DNA from: Datisca glomerata
Taxonomy: Eukaryota > Streptophyta > Magnoliopsida > Cucurbitales > Datiscaceae
Assembly: GCA_003255025.1 (NCBI GenBank)
Contig: QANY01007889.1
Location: 882,203-946,202 of the forward strand
DNA: 64,000 nucleotides
Reading direction: 5' to 3'
Both the position numbers and the translations under genes were made by a program. Within the stretch, counting starts at the first letter, position 1, and the number at the start of each line of letters is the position of its first letter. Shown piece by piece: positions 58,274 to 64,000 of this stretch. The notes under the pieces were generated by a model, which was not told the origin of the DNA, searched no databases, and worked only from the letters and a program-made list of their open reading frames with translations.

Positions 58274-60599
58274 GCATAGCCCTACAATTTTAAATCTCAA
58301 ATTAATATAAAAGCATATGATTCAATAAAAGAAAAGTCTGTTGATTTTCACAACATCGCCATTAAACATGTTTTCTTAGTTTGTAAATTTATGAATTCAT
58401 ATAAATGTATGAATTACTTATTTAGTTATTATCTTTCTTGACTAGTTTTTTTTGCCTATATTTGTTTCATAGTGAAGACTTGTGTTTAAAGATATACGGA
58501 TGGTAGTTGAAGCAGATAACACGTTGTCGCATAGAAAGCAGAATATTATTGCAATACCTGAGGTTGGGATGCATTTTGACTCATTGGATGCTCTTTTTGA
58601 CTACCATAAACAATATGTGAAACAAGAAGGCTTCGGCGTTAAAAAGAAAACATATAGCAATTGAATTGATAAGAAGTTGAAATTTGTTTCTTTATCATGT
58701 TCTCGGGCAGGAAAGTCATAGTGTCAAAAACAAAATTACCTCAATCCAAATCCATTGACAAGAGTAGGATGCAAAGCTAAGGTTAATGCTACTATCTTTC
58801 AAGATGGCAAGTGTAAGATCAATTCCATTGTTTTTTAGCATAATCACGGACAAAGTCCCAGTAAATCTCAATTTTTATGTGCAATGAAATTAAATATAAC
58901 TGCACAAAGAAAACTTGAACTGAATGATCGAGCATGGAATAATGTAGTAAAGAACTACCAATCATTTGTCATTGAAGCTGGATGTCATAATAACGTTCCA
59001 TTCTTAGAGAAGGATTGTAGAAATTATATTGAGAAGGCAAGACGATTACGACTAGGAACTGGGGATGCCCAGGCAATTCATGACTATTTTGTTCAAGCTA
59101 AAAACTCAACCTTTTTTTATGTGGATGATGACGCTCGAATTAAAAATTGGTTTTGGGCAGACGCAAGGAGTAGGGAAGCATATGAAGAATTTGGAGATGT
59201 TACATTTGACACAACATATCTGACAAACAAATATGATATGCCCTTTGCACCTTTTGGAGGAGTTAATCATCATGGACATTCCATTTTATTTGGATGCGGG
59301 TTGCTGTCGAATCAAGATACAACTACATTTACATGGTTATTTACTACATGGCTTGCATGTATGTCTTGACGTGCTCCGAATGTCATAATTACTGATCAAG
59401 ACAAAGCAATGCAAAAGGCTATTAAGGTTGTATTCCCTAGTACTCGACATCGTTGGTGCTTATGGCATATATTGAAAAAGTTACGAGAGAAGTTGGGAGC
59501 TTATAAATCATATGAACATATAAAGAATAGCCTGAAGAATGTTATTTATGATTCTTTGAGCAAGGATGAGTTTGATCTTGGTGATAATAAATGGTTATGT
59601 GGCTTACATTTTGGGCTGGAATGAAAGTATGAATTCTTTTTTCGATGGATACATTAACTCGAAAACAACTTTGAAACAATTTATTGAGCAATATGATAAT
59701 GCTTTGAGAAACAAGATTGATGAGGAAAATCGTGCAGACTTCAAATCATTTAGCACAAGCATTCCCTGTGTGTTTGAAATTGAAAAGCAGTTTCAAGTAG
59801 CATATACCAATGGTAAGTTCAAAGAGTTTCAAAAGGAGCTGACAGGGAAGCTTCATTGTGAAGTTTCTTATGCCAGTGAGAATGCTAAAATGTACTTTGT
59901 GAGTGAGACTGTGTTTGTTGGGGATAGGTAAAAAATGTAAATTATGATGTTTATTTGGAAAAGGAGCAGTGTGAAATTCATTGCAGTTGTAAACTGTTCG
60001 AGTTTAGAGGCATTATATGTAGACATTCAGGGTTCGTTTGGCAGTCAGGATAGTACTGTATTAAATCTGTCAGACTGTATTATACGGGATTAAATAATAT
60101 TGTCCAGTATTTGATGATGTATTAGATAAAAAACTATATTGCTTGTACACTGTTTGACACATCATAGTACTGAATTATTATAAAACTGTTTGTCATAATT
60201 TGATTTACATAAGTCTGTTTAGAACTCATTAACATGTTATTTCAACTAAAAAATAAACATTCATTCAACCAATCAATAATAATAATTAAAATACTTCAAA
60301 AAAGATCTTTACATGTCATCATTCATTTTCATAATTTATAATAATATTCATACAAAAAATCATCACCAAGGCATCATAAAATAAGTTTTCATATTCACGA
60401 CATAATGCCCATCCACCAAGGCATCACAAAAAAATCATCACATATAACATATATACTCCCTATAATGCCTATCAACCAAGGCATCACAAAAAATCATCAC
60501 ATCAAAATAAGTATCACAAAATATCACCATTTAACAAAATATCATACATCCACAAAATGAGTATGAAAAGAAGCCTAAATTCATCTCTGACGGAGTAGT

Positions 60600-61237
60600 T
60601 TTACGACAAATGCTCGTTTGTGCTTGGCTTCTCACTTTCAGCGACACGAACATCAATATAAGTACAGTCTAAGGCTCCCAAATAATTTTATATAACATAT
60701 TAACACTCGAATTATTATTTGAATAATTAAAAACAATTAACATTTTTCATGAAAAAAACTTAAAATAATGTATACCTTAAACCATTTCCATCTCTCATCA
60801 TTACAATTTGCTTGCACCGGAGTTGCTGCTTTAAGTAGACAACCTTGTAGTCTTAAAACTCCATGTAATACAGAATTGAAATACCTACTTATGGTCTCCC
60901 CTGAACGTTTGAATCTATTACCTATTGTACGAAGCTTTACATGATGAGCAAGTATATGTAAGAATAGGCACACTTACTCCTTTAAAGTAACCAAGCCATC
61001 CTTTTTCACTCTTCTATCATTATGTAGTAATTCACATACAGTACCAAAGGTTCTTCTATCCATTTTGAGTTGATTCATGCACGATGTATCACTATCTCCT
61101 ATTATACTATCCAAATAACGTAGTCGTGTTTCACGATTAGTAAAAGTATGATCAGCTAACAAATAAGTTCCATAATGTTTCTTTGCCATATCAACTATCA
61201 TCCATAGTGCCATCATGAACATATTCATCATTTTCAA
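60600..61237 (-). pseudogene. PIF/Harbinger transposase (HARBI1-like) N-terminal half
   Basis: Minus strand: C-M-N-Q-L-K-M-D-R-R-T-F near 61080, then a helix-turn-helix block F-L-H-I-L-A-H-H-V-K and I-G-N-R-F-K-R-S-G-E-T-I-S-R-Y-F near 60960-60870. N-D-E-R-W-K-W-F is near 60795, and the first catalytic-region motif G-A-L-D-C-T-Y-I-D-V (family G-A-L-D-G-T-x-I) near 60690-60660. One stop sits at the 60974 boundary and an apparent intron or insert occupies about 60690-60770. The rest of the DDE domain and the Myb-like protein are missing. Confidence 0.8.
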
Positions 61238-62931
61238 ATGTCACATCTCCAATACAAGATACATCAAAAGCTTCCTCTTATCCATCTCTATTCAAAACAA
61301 AAATATTTTAGCTAAATAGTTCATATCAATTATCATAAAGCCTATCAATGTTATTGAGCAAGTCATCAAGATAACAGCTATTCATATTCAAATAGTGCTT
61401 ATTTTAAATAATTTGGATTTCTCTTACGGAAGGAGTTGAGACTGAAAATAGATGCTTGAATCTCATGATATATATTTCACTAAATTTGAAAGAAATACTA
61501 TCTAACAATATAAATGCTAATCAACAAAGGAATTTGGATCATAATCTTTATAGAGGTACCACTTCTGATTAACTGCTAAAAATGACCATTTACTATAATC
61601 TGAATTGATAATTGTTCAATCAGTATAGAATAAAATAGGAAAGCGATTTATCTACAGTAACATATTCTAATTTATGCCTTCTTATCAATCAGAGGCGAGC
61701 TTCGGTGAAAATGAATTGAGATTTCAACATAGTATCAATTAGTAAAACCAAAACTCACACAAAGTCAATAAAAACACGGCGAAAGAGAGGGTCCTCGCGG
61801 TGAAACAGAGAAGAACATTTCTGAAACACAGACCTGTCTTCGTCGGTGAAACAGATAAGCTATAATCGTTCAAAGCTAAAATCAGATCCACAAAACATGA
61901 AACAAGCACATATCTCATCAACTAGAACGCAGATCTATGAAATACAGAACAATCACGGAAAAAGGAAGAGATACTTACCTCGTATGGGCAGAAACGAAGA
62001 AGTCTTCGTCGGTGAGAATNATCCAAATAACGTAGTCGTGTTTCACGATTAGTAAAAGTACGATCAGCTAACAAATAAGTTTCATAATGTTACTTTGCCA
62101 TATCAACTATCATCTATAGTGCCATCATGAACATACTCATCATTTCCAAATGTCACATCTCCAATACAAGATACATCAAAAGCTTCCTCTTATCCATCTC
62201 TATTCAAAACAAAAATATTTTAGCTAAATAATTCATATCAATTATCACAAAGCCTATCAATGTTATTGAGCAAGTCATCAAGACACCAGCTGTTCATATT
62301 CAAAAGAGTGCCTATTTTAAAGAATTTGGATTTCTCTTACAGAAAGAGTTGAGACTGAAAATGGATGCTTGAATCTCAGGATATATATTTTACTAAATTT
62401 GAAAGAAATACTATCTAACAATATAAATGCTAATCAACAAAGGAATTTGGATCATAATCTCTATAGAGGTACCACTTCTGATTAACTGCTAAAAATGACC
62501 ATTTACTATAATCTGAATTGATAATTGTTCAATCAGTATAGAATAAAATAGGAAAGTGATTTACCTACAATAACAGATTCTAATTTATGCCTTCTTATCA
62601 ATCAGAGGTGAGCTTCGGTGAAAATGAATTGAGATTTCAACATTGTATCAATTAGTAAAACCAAAACTCTCACAAAGTCAATAAAAAACATAGAGAAACA
62701 GAGGGTCTTTGCGGTGAAACAGAGAAGAACATTTCTAAAACACAGATCTGTCTTCGTCGGTGAAACAGATAGCTATAATCGTTCAAAGCTAAAATCAGAT
62801 CTACAAAACATGTAATAAGCACATATCTCATCAACTAGAACGCAGATCTATGAAATACAGAACAATCACGGAAAAGGAAGAGATACTTACCTCGTATGGG
62901 CAGAAACGAAGAAGTCTTCGTCGATGAGAAT
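61109..62931. repeat. 911 bp tandem duplication joined by one N
   Basis: Copy A 61109-62019 and copy B 62021-62931 have equal length and differ by scattered substitutions and small indels. The N at 62020 is exactly at the junction. Confidence 0.9.
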
Positions 62932-63620
62932 GTCTTCGTCGATGGGTCTGAGCAACATCGGGGTCTGTCGTCGAGGGTGTCTTCGTGGGATCTATTTTCG
63001 CGTTGAGGGTGTGTCTTCGCGTCGAGGGTGTCTTCACAGATCTCTCTGTTTTATTTTAGTCCCGTTTAGTCCCCTCCTAAATGAGGGGACTAAGTTATAC
63101 GGTGTGGGTGAGACTATTTAGTCCCACCGTATTAGTTAGTACGAGTATTATGTTTTTGTCAAACGTCGGATAATACTATTTTAGTATTGTCTTGACTTTA
63201 GTACTCTCCAATACGGGTTGCCAAACGAGCCTCCAATATTTGTCATTATGAAAGTGCAAATTTCAAAAGTGCCATTGAAGTATGTCCTAACAAGATGGAG
63301 GAAAGACATAAAAAGACGTCATACAAGAACTCAAGTTCCTTGTGATGATTTGAGTAGCAATCTTGAGGACCAACGATATCATAAAGTGCTCCAGAACTTT
63401 GATAAACTTGCAGATTGGGCTTGCGTGAATGGTGAAAATTGTACCATCCAACAACGTAATGAAAGGAAACGTCGTCAAAAGTCAAAGTTCAGTGCGTTTA
63501 ATGGGAGGGGAAAATGATATGTTTCATAAGTCGGAAGAGCCCTCTCAAGCATCTATTGAAAGCAGTGAACAACTTCAAAGAGAGAAACAGAGAAAACTGC
63601 CTAATATTTAAAAAAAATAA

Positions 63621-64000
63621 AAATAAAAAAACTTAAACCACGTTTGAGAAGGATAGCCACGTAGGCTATCCACCGACTCGTGACCATCACGAATCGGGAC
63701 AAGAAGAGTTTTACTTCGATAAATATTTTGGAGTTTAATAAATGTAGGGTACGATATTCTATTTTATTCTAAGAATATTTGTTAAACTTCTAATACATTC
63801 ACTGAATCATTAACATATTTATTGAACCGTGTCTATGTGTTGAAATGGTCCTGAAAAATGGCTAACAGAGTGATCCTTTTGTTGTAATCAATAATTTTTT
63901 TTTCAATAATTAACCAAAAAATCAGTCACCCTACGCTCATCTGTGGGAAAAATAATATAAAGTTTTTATTTTTTCACATTTTTTACAAAAAAATAAAGAA
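63621..64000. other. AT-rich tail of the window, nothing seen
   Basis: No ORF, repeat or transposon signature apart from a short inverted repeat (GATAGCCACGTAGGCTATC) at 63651-63669. Confidence 0.5.

Larger units (their letters stand above)
60030..63232 (-). mobile_element. PIF/Harbinger element inserted in the FRS SWIM finger
   Basis: Ends GGGTTCGTTTGGCA (60030) and TGCCAAACGAGCCT (63219-63232) form a 14 bp inverted repeat with two mismatches. The three-base flanks are TCA (60027-60029) and CCA (63233-63235). Removing the element with one flank joins C-R-H-S to I-F-V-I-M in frame. It contains a transposase fragment on the minus strand and a 911 bp tandem duplication. Confidence 0.75.
58481..63620 (+). 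pseudogene. FAR1/FRS-like (MULE-derived) gene, broken and split by a Harbinger element
   Basis: N-terminal FAR1 zinc-finger region starts about 58482 (V-G-M-H-F-D-S-L-D-A-L-F-D-Y-H, then G-F-G-V). The MULE transposase domain lies at about 59120-59500 (F-W-A-D-A-R-S-R, V-T-F-D-T-T-Y, F-G-G-V-N-H-H-G, I-I-T-D-Q-D-K-A-M, W-C-L-W-H-I-L). SWIM finger at about 59970-60029 (C-S-C-x7-G-I-I-C-R-H). After the insertion the protein resumes at 63236 with V-P-L-K-Y-V-L-T-R-W-R-K-D and runs to about 63515. Stops at 58662, 58718, 58838 and 59367 and a frameshift near 59600 show it is dead. It could be a decayed FRS transcription-factor gene or a MULE of the same lineage; no MULE ends were seen. Confidence 0.8.

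Noticed and set aside
63651..63669. Short inverted repeat GATAGCCACGTAGGCTATC
   Set aside because: Single small hairpin with no associated element; can arise by chance.

Overview
The window is nuclear DNA from a flowering plant, most likely a eudicot: AT-rich intergenic DNA, GT-AG introns, telo-box leaders, plant-type HMGB and MLH3 genes, and a dense nest of Ty1-copia, Ty3-gypsy, LINE, hAT, PIF/Harbinger and MULE remnants. I cannot name the species. Single N characters at 38357, 52145 and 62020 mark weak points of the assembly.

Layout. 1-10.8 kb is a decayed LINE split twice: by a complete but dead copia element (876-5970, target-site duplication CTAGA) and by an 899 bp insertion of unknown class (9581-10479, duplication AGTAT). 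12.2-16.3 kb holds two minus-strand genes, a three-exon plant protein of unknown function and a double-RRM (GRSF1/hnRNP-H-like) protein. 16.9-33.5 kb is transposon-derived: a gypsy LTR fragment, a decayed Transposase_28-like stretch, a complete non-autonomous gag-only LTR element (18874-23775, duplication GTGTG) with GC-rich minisatellites in its LTRs, a 5'-LTR-bearing copia fragment and a gypsy fragment fused to it tail to tail. 34.2-35.3 kb is a seven-exon HMGB gene (+). 36.4-47.4 kb is an apparently intact 25-coding-exon MLH3 gene (-) with a LINE fragment in intron 3. 49.3-51.2 kb is a gene for an Ala-rich basic protein of unknown function (+), with an intron in the leader and a tiny upstream ORF. 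52.3-56.4 kb is a second complete non-autonomous LTR element (duplication AAGAG) that carries a captured piece of a DRM1/ARP1 (dormancy/auxin-associated) host gene. 56.5-58.3 kb is a deleted hAT element. 58.5-63.6 kb is a FAR1/FRS-like (MULE-derived) pseudogene split inside its SWIM zinc finger by a PIF/Harbinger element (60030-63232), which contains a 911 bp tandem duplication joined by one N.

The likely functional genes are the three-exon small protein, the RRM protein, HMGB, MLH3 and the Ala-rich protein. They do not form a pathway; HMGB and MLH3 are convergent neighbours and MLH3 and the Ala-rich gene diverge. Exon boundaries were read by eye from splice sites, phase and conserved protein motifs. 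The strongest candidates for something undescribed are the DRM1 capture and the gag-only element whose LTRs carry a 36-bp GC-rich array.
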